A stretch of 64,000 nt of DNA from Saprospiraceae bacterium (GCA_016714765.1 JADKCF010000006.1:62001-126000); one strand, 5' to 3'; shown: positions 49,425 to 58,304, counted from the first letter of the stretch. Notes: generated by a model from the letters alone, not told the origin. Numbers and translations are program-made.

Positions 49425-50604
49425 AGTACTTTGCCTTTGTCTGGCATGTATCCTGATTACGGGATATGTGACGGGCCAATCCCATCAGGATCTGGAAAAA
49501 CAACGAATGAAGATTATAAAGGATATTGAAAAAACATCCAAGGCACTCGAAACAACCAAAAAAACTAAAGAGAAGAACATCAATCAGCTGAAAGTACTCG
49601 AGGAACAAATGAACAGTCGTAAAAAACTGATTAACAACCTTCAGTCTGAGGTCAAAATTAATGAAAGTCTTATCGTGCAAAACGAAACGAAGATAGGAGA
49701 ATTAAAAAATAAACATGATGCTTTAAAAACACAATATGCAAGTTTACTACGAAGCAGTTACCTCAAAAAACTCACCAATTCTAAGTGGTCTTACTTGCTA
49801 TCTGCCCAAAATTTAAATAATCTTATCGTCCGGTGGAGATATTTACATCAGTTTGACCACTATACAGAACAAAAACTGAATGAGATTAAATTATTGACAG
49901 GCGAAATCAGAGAAAAAAATACGGAAATAGAAAAAAACAAACAGCAAAATATGACCGCCTTACAAGAGACCTCCCAAAATATGGCTCTCCTGGCTAAAGA
50001 ACAAAAAGATAAAGACGCTATTGTAAAAAAACTTTCTAAAGAAGAGGACAAACTCATCTCTACACTAAAAAAACGTGAAAAAGAAAGAGAAAACCTAAAT
50101 TCCGCTATTGAAAAAATCATTTTGGCCGAACTATCAAAAGCCAAAGCCAAGGAAAAAGGAGATGTTGCTGTAATCAGAAAAAAAGAAATAGATAATTCTG
50201 GATTTTCAAAAAATAAAGGCGCATTGAGTTGGCCAATATCAAAAGGCAGGATTACCGGTCGATTTGGGACACATCCCCACCCTACCATAAAAAATGTTCA
50301 GGTTTCTAATAATGGTGTAGATTTTACACTTCCATCAGGCGATCAGGTGGAGTGCGTATATGATGGAGAGGTAGTAGGTATCACTAATATACCAGGTTTC
50401 AAAAACATGGTCATAATAAAGCATGGAAGTTACTATACGGTATACTCTAAGTTGGATAATGTGGTTATCTCCAAAGGTCAGCAAATCAAAAGAGGACAAC
50501 AAATAGGAAGTATTCAGACAGGTGCAGAAGGAACGGCTGAAATGCACTTTGAACTTTGGAAAGATAAGGTAAAATTGGATCCTGAAAAATGGTTTAACAG
50601 ATAA
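49408..50604 (+). CDS. EnvC-like murein hydrolase activator with degenerate M23 domain
   Basis: 398 residues. A signal peptide (CLCLACILITGYVTGQ) is followed by two long coiled-coil blocks (about residues 25-110 and 150-255) and a C-terminal LytM/M23 domain (WPISKGRITGRFGTHPHPT; FTLPSGDQVECVYDGEVVGI; IIKHGSYYTVYSKLDNV; GSIQTGAEGTAEMHFELW). The zinc-binding His and HxH residues of active M23 enzymes are largely replaced (NNGVDF for HxGxD; EMHFE for HxHFE), which is typical of EnvC-type activators of amidases rather than hydrolases. Third gene of the TPR-DUF4292 operon; involved in daughter-cell wall splitting. Confidence 0.88.
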   Translation: MKKSIKVLCLCLACILITGYVTGQSHQDLEKQRMKIIKDIEKTSKALETTKKTKEKNINQLKVLEEQMNSRKKLINNLQSEVKINESLIVQNETKIGELKNKHDALKTQYASLLRSSYLKKLTNSKWSYLLSAQNLNNLIVRWRYLHQFDHYTEQKLNEIKLLTGEIREKNTEIEKNKQQNMTALQETSQNMALLAKEQKDKDAIVKKLSKEEDKLISTLKKREKERENLNSAIEKIILAELSKAKAKEKGDVAVIRKKEIDNSGFSKNKGALSWPISKGRITGRFGTHPHPTIKNVQVSNNGVDFTLPSGDQVECVYDGEVVGITNIPGFKNMVIIKHGSYYTVYSKLDNVVISKGQQIKRGQQIGSIQTGAEGTAEMHFELWKDKVKLDPEKWFNR

Positions 50605-50650
50605 AGGCTCATATTGAATTCAGAAAAGTATAAACCTGATTTTCATACAA

Positions 50651-50680
50651 AAAAAAATGGTCGCCCCCCAGCGACCATTT
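50651..50680 (-). terminator. Strong hairpin with T run on the minus strand
   Basis: AAATGGTCGC and GCGACCATTT form a 10-bp stem around CCCCCA. The run of T follows only on the minus strand (A run 50651-50657), so it would stop leftward transcription, protecting the EnvC-like operon end; it also forms a 3' hairpin for that operon. Rest of 50681-51030 is very AT-rich with no gene seen. Confidence 0.6.
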
Positions 50681-51034
50681 ACAAATTATAATCCCATAAA
50701 CATATCCAAAACTCAAAATCAGATCCGGATCTCACCCGTTCTGACGCATTTATTATTTTTTGACTCAATCTCGATGATGAAAAAAATGAAAACGCTTTTG
50801 CTTTCCTTCTCTTTCATGATACAATATTACGACTATATAATAGATTGGTAAAAAACAAATTCTTATCATTATAATATATATTTTTATTTAATATGATTTA
50901 AATAATTTTATATTGTATTGGTAATGTGTATTCTTTAATTCTCTTTTTTTTAATAAAATTATAATTTAATAACAATAATAGGAGTTGCAGTGGTGTTAAT
51001 TACAGCGATAATTACCTGCATTATTTATTTTTTG

Positions 51035-51064
51035 TTGTGCTCTCCATGATTTTTTATACATTTG
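51035..51064 (+). promoter_or_regulatory. Promoter (TTG-N19-TACATTTG) of the small lipoprotein gene
   Basis: A -33 TTG (51035-51037) and -7 TACATTTG (51057-51064), 19 bp apart. It excludes the upstream TTG at 51062 as start and supports the ATG at 51089. Confidence 0.6.
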
Positions 51065-51088
51065 CATATACCATATTATACTCTTGAG

Positions 51089-51574
51089 ATGAATTTTTAT
51101 CCAAAATTACTTTTATTGATAGTGGTCCTGAGTGGGACACTCATTGGATGCAAACAAAAAAACCAATCTGATAAAAAGACTGACCTCATGAAATATGGAA
51201 TACCCGTCAGTATAGATGCACCATCAGATGTCGAAATTTCAAAACTGGGGTCGGGCAGACTAGCAGATGTTTCTCTAAAGAACCAAAATGGTTATGATAT
51301 TCAGATATTTATGGCAGAGGCATTTTCAAATGACCTCACAAAGTTAAAACAGCAAAAAAAAGAAACCGTTACAGCAAATCCATTTTTTTCAAAAATTGTA
51401 GAGGAATATCCTGATGGATTCTTGTACGAAAAAATAACCAATGAAGACACAAGAAACTATGACTTCATCATTATAAAAGTCATGGGCGATAAAGAAATCA
51501 ATTTTCAATGCGGAAATTCCAAAGAGTTTTCAGAGCAGGAAGTCAAAAACATGATCCACACCATTCGCAAATAA
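51089..51574 (+). CDS. Hypothetical lipoprotein
   Basis: 161 residues from the ATG at 51089. The signal peptide (FYPKLLLLIVVLSGTLIGC) ends in a lipobox at about residue 21. After a Lys/Asp-rich linker the mature part is a small domain with alternating strands (GIPVSIDAPSDVEISKLGSG; NGYDIQIFMAEAFSNDL; YDFIIIKVMGDKEINFQCGN) and a closing amphipathic helix. No family recognised. It is convergent with the His-rich lipoprotein gene. Confidence 0.65.
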   Translation: MNFYPKLLLLIVVLSGTLIGCKQKNQSDKKTDLMKYGIPVSIDAPSDVEISKLGSGRLADVSLKNQNGYDIQIFMAEAFSNDLTKLKQQKKETVTANPFFSKIVEEYPDGFLYEKITNEDTRNYDFIIIKVMGDKEINFQCGNSKEFSEQEVKNMIHTIRK

Positions 51575-51594
51575 TACTGATAAACTTTCCCCGC

Positions 51595-52005
51595 TTACTG
51601 CAATGAATCTTTTAAAGCAACAATAGCTGCCAGCCATTCTTCCTGTACTTTTTTAACCTGAGCGGGTGTAAGATGAGAAGCAGTCTGCTCTTGGGTCCCA
51701 TGATCGTGACTATGGTCGTGTCCATCATGGTCATGGTGTTCGACACCTGGTACAGCGACCATATTTGTTTTCCAGTTTTCTACCTGGATCTTCCATCTCC
51801 TTAATTGATCTATATTCTGAGCAATGTTACCCTGAGCCATCCTGGCCATAAGGATACTGTCTACCTCTATCCCAAGGTGAATGGCCTTGTCTTGTACCTC
51901 AAGTGCATCTGACAGTTGTGGGTCTACAGCAGCTGTCTTTTCCTTACATCCTGAAACTGCCAGAAGCATCCAAAAGCTAACAGAAATCCATATTAATCTT
52001 ATCAT
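51595..52005 (-). CDS. Small lipoprotein with His/Asp-rich metal-binding stretch
   Basis: 136 residues. The signal peptide ends in the lipobox LAVSGC (Cys about residue 20). A helical mature part contains the cluster HHDHDGHDHSHDHG, a likely Zn2+/Ni2+/Cu2+ binding stretch, and ends in a helix (PAQVKKVQEEWLAAIVALK). Such His-rich loops are common in periplasmic zinc-handling proteins, but no domain family is recognised here. It has its own promoter element and lies downstream of rocD on the same strand. Confidence 0.7.
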   Translation of the reverse strand: MIRLIWISVSFWMLLAVSGCKEKTAAVDPQLSDALEVQDKAIHLGIEVDSILMARMAQGNIAQNIDQLRRWKIQVENWKTNMVAVPGVEHHDHDGHDHSHDHGTQEQTASHLTPAQVKKVQEEWLAAIVALKDSLQ

Positions 52006-52026
52006 TAGTAAATATTTTTATTGAAA

Positions 52027-52034
52027 CAAAAGTA
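52027..52034 (-). promoter_or_regulatory. Candidate -7 element (TACTTTTG) for the His-rich lipoprotein
   Basis: The minus strand reads TACTTTTG, 21 bp upstream of the start at 52005; it lies in the 40-bp gap after rocD. Confidence 0.45.
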
Positions 52035-52045
52035 ATGAATCTTAT

Positions 52046-53332
52046 TTATACAAAAGCATTCAGCGATTTTTCAATGATGGCAAGTGCTTCATGTATCTGA
52101 GCTTCGTTGATGACCAATGGAGGAGCTAGCCTTATTTTATTGCCGTGGGTAGGTTTTGCCAATAGCCCATTGTCCCTAAATTCAAGGCAAATATTCCAAG
52201 CCAACTTTGAATCTTCTTCTGAATCTATCACTATCGCATTAAGGAGCCCTTTACCCCTTACAAGTTTTATTAATTTATTTTTCGTGGCTATTTTTTCCAA
52301 TCCAGTTCTGAATATTGTGCCCATCATTTCTGCGTTTTCTGACAAATTTTCATCTATCACCACTTTGAGTGCTTCTATAGCTACTGCACAAGCCAAAGGA
52401 TTTCCCCCGAATGTTGAGCCATGTTCGCCAGGATGAATCGTAAGCATGATTTCATCATTGGCAAGCACTGCAGATACGGGCATCACGCCACCTGAAAGGG
52501 CTTTGCCCAAGATAAGAATATCAGGTTTTATGTCATGACTCATATTACAATGACCTGCTTTGCAGTCACATTTACCACAAGTGGCCAGTAGTCTGCCGGT
52601 ACGTGCTATTCCTGTCTGTATTTCGTCTGCAACAAATAAAACATTGTGGGTTCTGCATAGGTCTGCTACACCTGTAAGATATCCATCATTTGGCACAAAA
52701 ACACCAGCTTCCCCTTGTATAGGCTCCACGATAAATCCTGCAATATTGGGATCATTTGCCAGTTTTTCCTCCAGAGCAGGCAAATCATTGTATGGTATGG
52801 TCTCAATACCTGGCATAAAAGGTCCAAAGCCCATACGAGCTGAAGGATCGTTGGATGCTGATACAACAGCCAATGTTCGACCGTGAAAATTATTGGTAGC
52901 AAAAAGTATTTTAGCTTTGTCTTTTTCTATTCCCTTAACTTTGTAAGCCCATTTGCGGGTCAGTTTCATGGCGGTCTCTACTGCTTCGACTCCAGAATTC
53001 ATCATCAGCACTTTATCAAACCCAAAAAGTTTTGCCATAAATTCCTCAGCATCTCCCAGCAAATTGTTATGAAACGCTCTGGATGTAAGGGTGAGCTTCT
53101 CCGCCTGAGCTTTCAGGGCATGGATGATTCTTGGGTGACAATGCCCCTGATTGACCGCTGAGTAGGCAGATAAAAAATCAAAATATTTTTTTCCGTCGAC
53201 GTCCCAAACAAATACTCCTTCTCCGCGCTCGATCACTACAGGCAATGGGTGATAGTTGTGTGCACCGTATTTATTTTCCTTGTCGATGAGATTCTGAGCT
53301 TTTACAGATTCTAAAGTAGTGGTAGTGGCCAT
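52046..53332 (-). CDS. rocD: Ornithine aminotransferase (ornithine-oxo-acid transaminase)
   Basis: PLP enzyme converting ornithine and 2-oxoglutarate to glutamate semialdehyde and glutamate. About 428 residues from the ATG of MATTTTLES at 53332; the longer start at 53359 would overlap the promoter. Motifs: SAYSAVNQGHCHPRI, MNSGVEAVETAMK, the FVADEIQTGIARTG Asp region, and the PLP Lys in LILGKALSGGVMP. A Cys-rich insertion (ATCGKCDCKAGHCN) sits just before the PLP lysine segment and could bind a metal. Divergent from lrp and near tnaA, pointing to amino-acid degradation under Lrp-type control. Secure. Confidence 0.95.
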   Translation of the reverse strand: MATTTTLESVKAQNLIDKENKYGAHNYHPLPVVIERGEGVFVWDVDGKKYFDFLSAYSAVNQGHCHPRIIHALKAQAEKLTLTSRAFHNNLLGDAEEFMAKLFGFDKVLMMNSGVEAVETAMKLTRKWAYKVKGIEKDKAKILFATNNFHGRTLAVVSASNDPSARMGFGPFMPGIETIPYNDLPALEEKLANDPNIAGFIVEPIQGEAGVFVPNDGYLTGVADLCRTHNVLFVADEIQTGIARTGRLLATCGKCDCKAGHCNMSHDIKPDILILGKALSGGVMPVSAVLANDEIMLTIHPGEHGSTFGGNPLACAVAIEALKVVIDENLSENAEMMGTIFRTGLEKIATKNKLIKLVRGKGLLNAIVIDSEEDSKLAWNICLEFRDNGLLAKPTHGNKIRLAPPLVINEAQIHEALAIIEKSLNAFV

Positions 53333-53356
53333 GTTACAATGATTATGATTATAAGG

Positions 53357-53364
53357 CAAAGATA
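53357..53364 (-). promoter_or_regulatory. Candidate -7 element (TATCTTTG) of rocD
   Basis: The minus strand reads TATCTTTG, 25 bp upstream of the ATG at 53332. It fixes the rocD start and lies in the rocD-lrp divergent region. Confidence 0.55.
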
Positions 53365-53471
53365 TAATGTTTTCTGATATTTTGAATAAAAAATGATAAT
53401 TTTGACTTATTTTTTATAATATTTGCGTCATATTTTATTTAATTAAGTATTTTTAGTTAATTTTTAAACAA

Positions 53472-53939
53472 ATGAGCGATATAAGCACCTTCCATACCGA
53501 TGAATATGATGTCAAAATCCTACAGCTCCTGGAAGTCGATGGCAGGATGGCATTTTCTCTTATAGCTCAAGAAATCGGCATTTCCAATACCATGGTTCAC
53601 CAGCGAGTCGCCAAACTAATTGATCAAGGTGTACTCAAAGGTATTAAGCCCATTCTCGATGAAAAAAAACTGGGCTATGACTGGGCTTCTTTTACCGGAT
53701 TGACCCTGGACAAAGACCATAATTCAGAACGAATTATCGACGCACTCAAGTCAATACCTGAAGTCACCGAGTGTTATTATATTACCGGAGCTTTTACATT
53801 ATTCATACGGATCATCGCTAAAAATCACGAACATATGCGCCGTATCCTTTACGAACAAATTGACAATATTCCGGGTATAGCCAAGACAGATTCATTTATG
53901 GAGTTGGGTTGCGCATTCAGGCGGAATGTAGGATTATAA
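53472..53939 (+). CDS. Lrp/AsnC family transcriptional regulator
   Basis: 155 residues. The N-terminal helix-turn-helix is KILQLLEVDGRMAFSLIAQEIGIS followed by MVHQRVAKLIDQGVLKG; the C-terminal RAM ligand-binding domain runs from about residue 70 (FTGLTLDKDHNSER; VTECYYITGAFTLFIRI). Such proteins sense amino acids and control their catabolism or transport. It is divergent from rocD (140 bp between starts) and 99 bp ahead of tnaA, so both are natural targets (inferred). Confidence 0.93.
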   Translation: MSDISTFHTDEYDVKILQLLEVDGRMAFSLIAQEIGISNTMVHQRVAKLIDQGVLKGIKPILDEKKLGYDWASFTGLTLDKDHNSERIIDALKSIPEVTECYYITGAFTLFIRIIAKNHEHMRRILYEQIDNIPGIAKTDSFMELGCAFRRNVGL

Positions 53940-54009
53940 ACAAAAAGTCTTATTCTCCAAAATCAAAATCCATATGATATAAGTCATAAAATATTGCATC
54001 TTTTCATCT

Positions 54010-54017
54010 TACTTTTG
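54010..54017 (+). promoter_or_regulatory. Candidate -7 element (TACTTTTG) of tnaA
   Basis: TACTTTTG matches TAnnTTTG, 21 bp before the GTG start at 54039. Confidence 0.5.
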
Positions 54018-54038
54018 CACCCAAAATAAAACTGTAAG

Positions 54039-55409
54039 GTGAAGACAATCATAGAACCATTCAGAATAAAATCTGTAGAACCCATACATTTTAATACAGA
54101 AACATACAGAAGGCAAGCTTTAAAAGACGCATTCTACAACACATTTTTGTTGCATTCAGATGATGTGATGATCGATCTACTTACAGATAGTGGGACGAGT
54201 GCGATGAGCAGCGCTCAATGGGCAGGCATAATGATGGGTGATGAATCATATGCTGGAAGTCCGAGTTTTTACAGATTCGAAAGTGCAGTCAAAGATATTA
54301 CCGGCATGTCGGTAGTCATACCCACGCATCAAGGGCGAGCATCAGAAAAAATATTATTTAGTATCACAGGCGGTAAAAGCAAAGTTTTTATTTCTAATAC
54401 ACTGTTTGATACGACAAGAGCAAATATTGAGTTTGCAGGTGGAGTAGGAATAGATATGATCTGCAAAGAAGGAAAATCACCAGCGATTCCTGCACCTTTC
54501 AAAGGCAACATCGATACAGAAGCCCTAGAAAATTATATTACTAGGCATGGTGCTGCACACATCGCCATGGTCATTATTACCGTGACCAATAATTCTGGCG
54601 GTGGCCAGCCGGTAAGTATGGCAAATATCAGAGAGACCAGTCGTATTTGCAAGGCCCACAATATCACATTGTACATCGACGCATGCAGATTTGCAGAGAA
54701 TTGTTACTTCATCCAAACCCGTGAAGCAGGATACGCTTCTAAACCTATCAAGGAAATAGCCAATGAATTATTCTCGTACTCCGACGGGTGCACTATGAGT
54801 GCCAAAAAGGATGCTTTTGCCAATATCGGTGGTTTTCTTGCTATGAATGATCAGGAACTTGCCACAAAATGCAGAAATCTTTTGGTCATCACGGAAGGTT
54901 TTCCTACTTATGGAGGATTGGCAGGACGAGATTTGGAGGCGATAGCCATTGGATTGTACGAAGTGATGGAAGAAAATTATCTACATTACAGGATCAGAAG
55001 TATAGAGTACCTTACCCAGAAATTGAGTGATGCAGGTGTGCCAGTGATGTTGCCTGCTGGTGGTCATGCTGTCTATCTTGATGCCAAACAGTTTCTTCCG
55101 CACATTCCTGTAGATCAGTATCCAGGTCAAGCATTGGTGTGTGCCTTGTATATAAAAGGGGGTATCCGATGTGTAGAAATAGGGTCGTTGATGTTTGGGA
55201 AATACAATGAAGATCATCAATTAGTTCCTGCTGCGCTTGAACTCGTGAGACTGGCTATTCCACGTAGAGTTTATACCCAAAGTCACATCGACTATGTGGC
55301 AGAAGTGATCATTGAAGTATTTGAAGAAAGAAATCAGATCAAGGGTATGAAAATCACAGAAGAAGCAGAAACCCTAAGGCATTTTACGGCCAAACTTGAT
55401 TTTGCCTAA
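54039..55409 (+). CDS. tnaA: Tryptophanase (L-tryptophan indole-lyase)
   Basis: PLP beta-lyase releasing indole, pyruvate and ammonia from tryptophan. 456 residues from a GTG start. Motifs: DLLTDSGTSAMSSAQW, YAGSPSFYRFE, PTHQGRASEKILF, YIDACRFAENCYFI, and the PLP lysine in DGCTMSAKKDAF. The C-terminus has LRHFTAKL, with the His seen in tryptophanases where tyrosine phenol-lyases have Phe, which favours tryptophanase; the length alone (456) would also fit tyrosine phenol-lyase. It follows lrp and precedes the U32 gene by 28 bp. Indole production is a prediction. Confidence 0.88.
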   Translation: MKTIIEPFRIKSVEPIHFNTETYRRQALKDAFYNTFLLHSDDVMIDLLTDSGTSAMSSAQWAGIMMGDESYAGSPSFYRFESAVKDITGMSVVIPTHQGRASEKILFSITGGKSKVFISNTLFDTTRANIEFAGGVGIDMICKEGKSPAIPAPFKGNIDTEALENYITRHGAAHIAMVIITVTNNSGGGQPVSMANIRETSRICKAHNITLYIDACRFAENCYFIQTREAGYASKPIKEIANELFSYSDGCTMSAKKDAFANIGGFLAMNDQELATKCRNLLVITEGFPTYGGLAGRDLEAIAIGLYEVMEENYLHYRIRSIEYLTQKLSDAGVPVMLPAGGHAVYLDAKQFLPHIPVDQYPGQALVCALYIKGGIRCVEIGSLMFGKYNEDHQLVPAALELVRLAIPRRVYTQSHIDYVAEVIIEVFEERNQIKGMKITEEAETLRHFTAKLDFA

Positions 55410-55437
55410 TACATATTACTTAACACTTTTTCGATTT

Positions 55438-56686
55438 ATGTCTTCATATAAAAAACCTTTGTTGCTTGCTCCAGTTGGATCTTTTGAATCACTCCATGCA
55501 GCCATTCATGGTGGTGCTGATGCTATATATTTCGGTGTGGAGCAACTCAATATGCGAACAAAATCTATCCCGACCATCACCATAGAAGACATTGCGGAAG
55601 TAGCCCGGATATGCAAACAACATCATATCAAAGCCTATCTTACACCTCAATACTGTAGTGTTTGATTACGACATGCAGCTGGCACGAAGGATCATCTCTG
55701 AATGTAAAAACCAAGGAATAGATGCAGTTATAGCATCAGATTTTGCCGTCTTTGAGTTGTGCAAATCTATAGGAATACCGCTGCATATCAGTACACAAGT
55801 CAATGTCAGTAATATAGAGTCTGTCGCGTTTTTTGCACAAATGGCGGATGTTGTTGTACTGGCTAGAGAACTTACATTAAAACAAGTGGCACATATCACA
55901 TCAGAGATAGCACGACGAGATTTACGTGGTATTGCTGGTGAATTGATGAAAATAGAGACCTTTGTTCACGGTGCTTTGTGTATGGCCGTTTCCGGCAAAT
56001 GTTATCTAAGTCTCCACGAAAAAAATGCTTCTGCTAATCGAGGAGCATGTGTCCAAAACTGCCGTAGACCTTACCAAGTGACTGATCTCGAGACTGGAAA
56101 TGAACTCCTTATAGACAATGAATACATCATGTCTCCCAAAGATCTCTGCACCATAGCATTTGTCGATGAGTTGATGGAAGCAGGTATCGATGTCTTCAAA
56201 ATCGAAGGTCGCAGCAAGTCAGCCGAATACGTCTATGCCACCACTAAATGTTACCGAGAAGCGATAGATGGAGTCCTAAATGGTAGTTATACAGAAGAAA
56301 AAATAGATCATTGGCTTCAGGAACTGGATAAAGTCTACAACCGGGGTTTTTGGGACGGCTATTTTATGGGTCGGAAACTCGGAGAATGGACAAAAAACCC
56401 AGGATCTATTGCCACAGAAAAGAAAATCTATCTTGCAAAAGCCAGCAAATATTATCCCAATATAAATGTGGCTGAATTTCTGGTAGAAACAGGTACCATC
56501 CGTGCGGGCGAAAACCTAATGGTCATAGGTAGAAATACAGGTTCTGACAAAATTGTTCTCGATGAGCTCATCGTCAATGGTGTCAAACAAACAGAAGCCA
56601 AAAAAGGAGACAAAATCACATTCCTATTCCCAAAGGCATTAAAACCCAATGACAAACTGTATAAAATTGCGGCAGAAAATGGCTAA
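55438..56686 (+). CDS. U32 family protein, short TrhP/YhbU-like type (one frame break)
   Basis: About 416 residues once one C is removed from ACCTC near 55647 (junction AYLTLNTVVFDYD). N-terminus LLLAPVGSFESLHAAIHGGADAIYFG is family-typical; STQVNVSNIESVAFF, and the cysteine set HGALCMAVSGKC plus NRGACVQNC give the proposed Fe-S ligands; FKIEGRSKSAEYV and YNRGFWDGYFMG follow. E. coli TrhP hydroxylates U34 of tRNAs. The last codons overlap a ferredoxin gene by 8 bp, which suggests that the two work together. The start is at the ATG of MSSYKKP. Confidence 0.9.
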
Positions 56687-56900
56687 AATCATCCATTATC
56701 GCAGCAAATGTATAGGCTGTAATATTTGTTTTGAGATGCAGCCCGAATATTGGCGACTATCCAAAAAAGATGGCAAAGCCACACTCGTCAACAGCCATCT
56801 AAAAAAAGATACCCACATTTTAGTTATACCGGACGACAGCATCGTATTAAGCAAAAAAACCGCAGAACACTGCCCCGTGAAGGTGATTAAGGTGTTTTAA
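56679..56900 (+). CDS. Small ferredoxin, single [4Fe-4S] type
   Basis: 73 residues from the ATG of MAKIIHYRS. Cysteines CIGCNIC (CxxCxxC) near residue 11 and a single later Cys in HCPVKVI supply four ligands for one [4Fe-4S] cluster, the plan of monocluster bacterial ferredoxins. It overlaps the U32 gene by 8 bp and is presumably translated from the same message, making it a candidate electron donor for that enzyme. The longer start upstream lies deep inside the U32 gene and is not preferred. Confidence 0.88.
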   Translation: MAKIIHYRSKCIGCNICFEMQPEYWRLSKKDGKATLVNSHLKKDTHILVIPDDSIVLSKKTAEHCPVKVIKVF

Positions 56901-57036
56901 GTTCACAAACCAGCAGCGTAGCTGGTATTACTCATTCATCTGGTTAATAATTCAGGCACTATTTTTGATATTAAAATAATACATAATGTACAATATGTTG
57001 CATTTAAGCAATTATTAAATAGTAAATAATAGTAAT

Positions 57037-57642
57037 ATGAAAAAATGGACGCAATGTAACTTATACTTTTTAATCTTTTTGGCACTGACTCTCATGATCA
57101 CTTCATGTAGTCCTTCCACTACACACCGCACTGGAAAATACTCCTCAGCCAACAAAAGAGCAAGCAGTAAAAATACATCCAAAGAAGATAAAAGGTATAC
57201 CTACGAAAAGTCATCCAAATCGGAGAGCAAATCTACTGTAAAGGTGAAATCATCCTCACTTAGAGATTTGATCGTATCCACAGCGATGCAATATGAAGGG
57301 ATACAGTATCGCTCTGGAGGCAAAACTCCGGAAACAGGATTTGATTGTAGTGGATTTACTGGATATATTTTCACCCAAAACGGGATACCTCTTTCAGGGC
57401 CGTCTCATAAACTGGCTGAACGAGGCCAACATAAATTAAAAAAAGAATTATTGCCCGGTGATCTGGTGTTTTTTGGGAATGAAGAAAGAATTTCTCATGT
57501 GGCTATTGTGTCTGATAATACCGGCGATCTTTTGAAAGTAGTGCATGCAACCACCTCTGCAGGTGTCAAAGTGGATGAAATATCCAGCTCAGATTACTGG
57601 ACTTCAAGGTTTCTTTTTGGAGTGGATGTAATTTCCAAATAA
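57037..57642 (+). CDS. NlpC/P60 (C40) cell-wall endopeptidase lipoprotein
   Basis: 201 residues. The signal peptide ends in the lipobox MITSC (Cys near residue 24), followed by a Ser/Lys-rich linker of about 50 residues. The NlpC/P60 domain carries the catalytic Cys in TGFDCSGFTGYIF, His in RISHVAIVSD and a third polar His in KVVHATTSAGV; GDLVFFG is also typical. It would cut peptide cross-links of peptidoglycan from the outer-membrane side. No operon partner within 80 bp. Secure. Confidence 0.93.
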   Translation: MKKWTQCNLYFLIFLALTLMITSCSPSTTHRTGKYSSANKRASSKNTSKEDKRYTYEKSSKSESKSTVKVKSSSLRDLIVSTAMQYEGIQYRSGGKTPETGFDCSGFTGYIFTQNGIPLSGPSHKLAERGQHKLKKELLPGDLVFFGNEERISHVAIVSDNTGDLLKVVHATTSAGVKVDEISSSDYWTSRFLFGVDVISK

Positions 57643-57728
57643 ATGGTTAATGCTGGAACTAATGCTCATCGAAATGAAGTTTATTGATTTCTGATGACTA
57701 TCTTTACCCTTTAATATTTCAAATCATT

Positions 57729-58304
57729 ATGTTAAATCTAATTTTATTTGGTCCTCCCGGGTCAGGAAAAGGGACCCAAGCAGAAAAACTGATAGAAAAA
57801 TATGGTATAATGCATATATCTACAGGTGATCTATTCAGATATGAAATGGGAAACAATACGCCCCTTGGCTTGAAAGCTAAAGAATATATGGCAAAAGGCG
57901 AATTGGTTCCGGATGAAGTGACAATAGGCATGCTAAAAAATAAAGTGAATTCAAACCCTGATGCAGCCGGTATTATTTTTGACGGCTTTCCTCGTACAAT
58001 AGCCCAGGCAAAAGCGCTGGATGAATTTCTACAAGAAAAGGGAATGGAAGTGACTGCTTTAGTAGCGCTGGATGTTCCTGAAGCTGAGCTGGTAGCCAGA
58101 TTGCTCAACAGAGGCAAGTCATCAGGTCGGGCTGATGACAACGATGAGTCTATCATACGCAATCGTATCTCTGTGTATAAATCAGAAACTGCGCAGGTGT
58201 TTGATTATTATTCGATTTCCGGCAAATCCAGGCTTATACCGGGAGTGGGCACTGTAGATGAGATATTCAACAGATTGGCAACAGCCATTGACGAAGCCTG
58301 CTGA
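57729..58304 (+). CDS. adk: Adenylate kinase
   Basis: Interconverts ATP + AMP and 2 ADP; essential. 191 residues from the ATG of MLNLILFGPPGSGKGTQ (P-loop at residues 8-17); a longer start at 57684 is not needed. AMP-site HISTGDLFRYEM and FDGFPRTIAQA are present, and the LID is the short form without zinc cysteines (LLNRGKSSGRADDND). Intact, unlike several neighbours. It is followed after 43 bp by obgE. Confidence 0.96.
   Translation: MLNLILFGPPGSGKGTQAEKLIEKYGIMHISTGDLFRYEMGNNTPLGLKAKEYMAKGELVPDEVTIGMLKNKVNSNPDAAGIIFDGFPRTIAQAKALDEFLQEKGMEVTALVALDVPEAELVARLLNRGKSSGRADDNDESIIRNRISVYKSETAQVFDYYSISGKSRLIPGVGTVDEIFNRLATAIDEAC

Noticed and set aside
50657..50851. Plus-strand open frame of 64 codons after the EnvC-like gene
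   Set aside because: It starts inside the hairpin at 50651-50680 and has no coding signature; the region is AT-rich spacer.
54039..55409. Tyrosine phenol-lyase as an alternative to tryptophanase
   Set aside because: The C-terminal LRHFTAKL has the tryptophanase-type His rather than Phe; the choice is reasonable but not absolute, and is reflected in the confidence.
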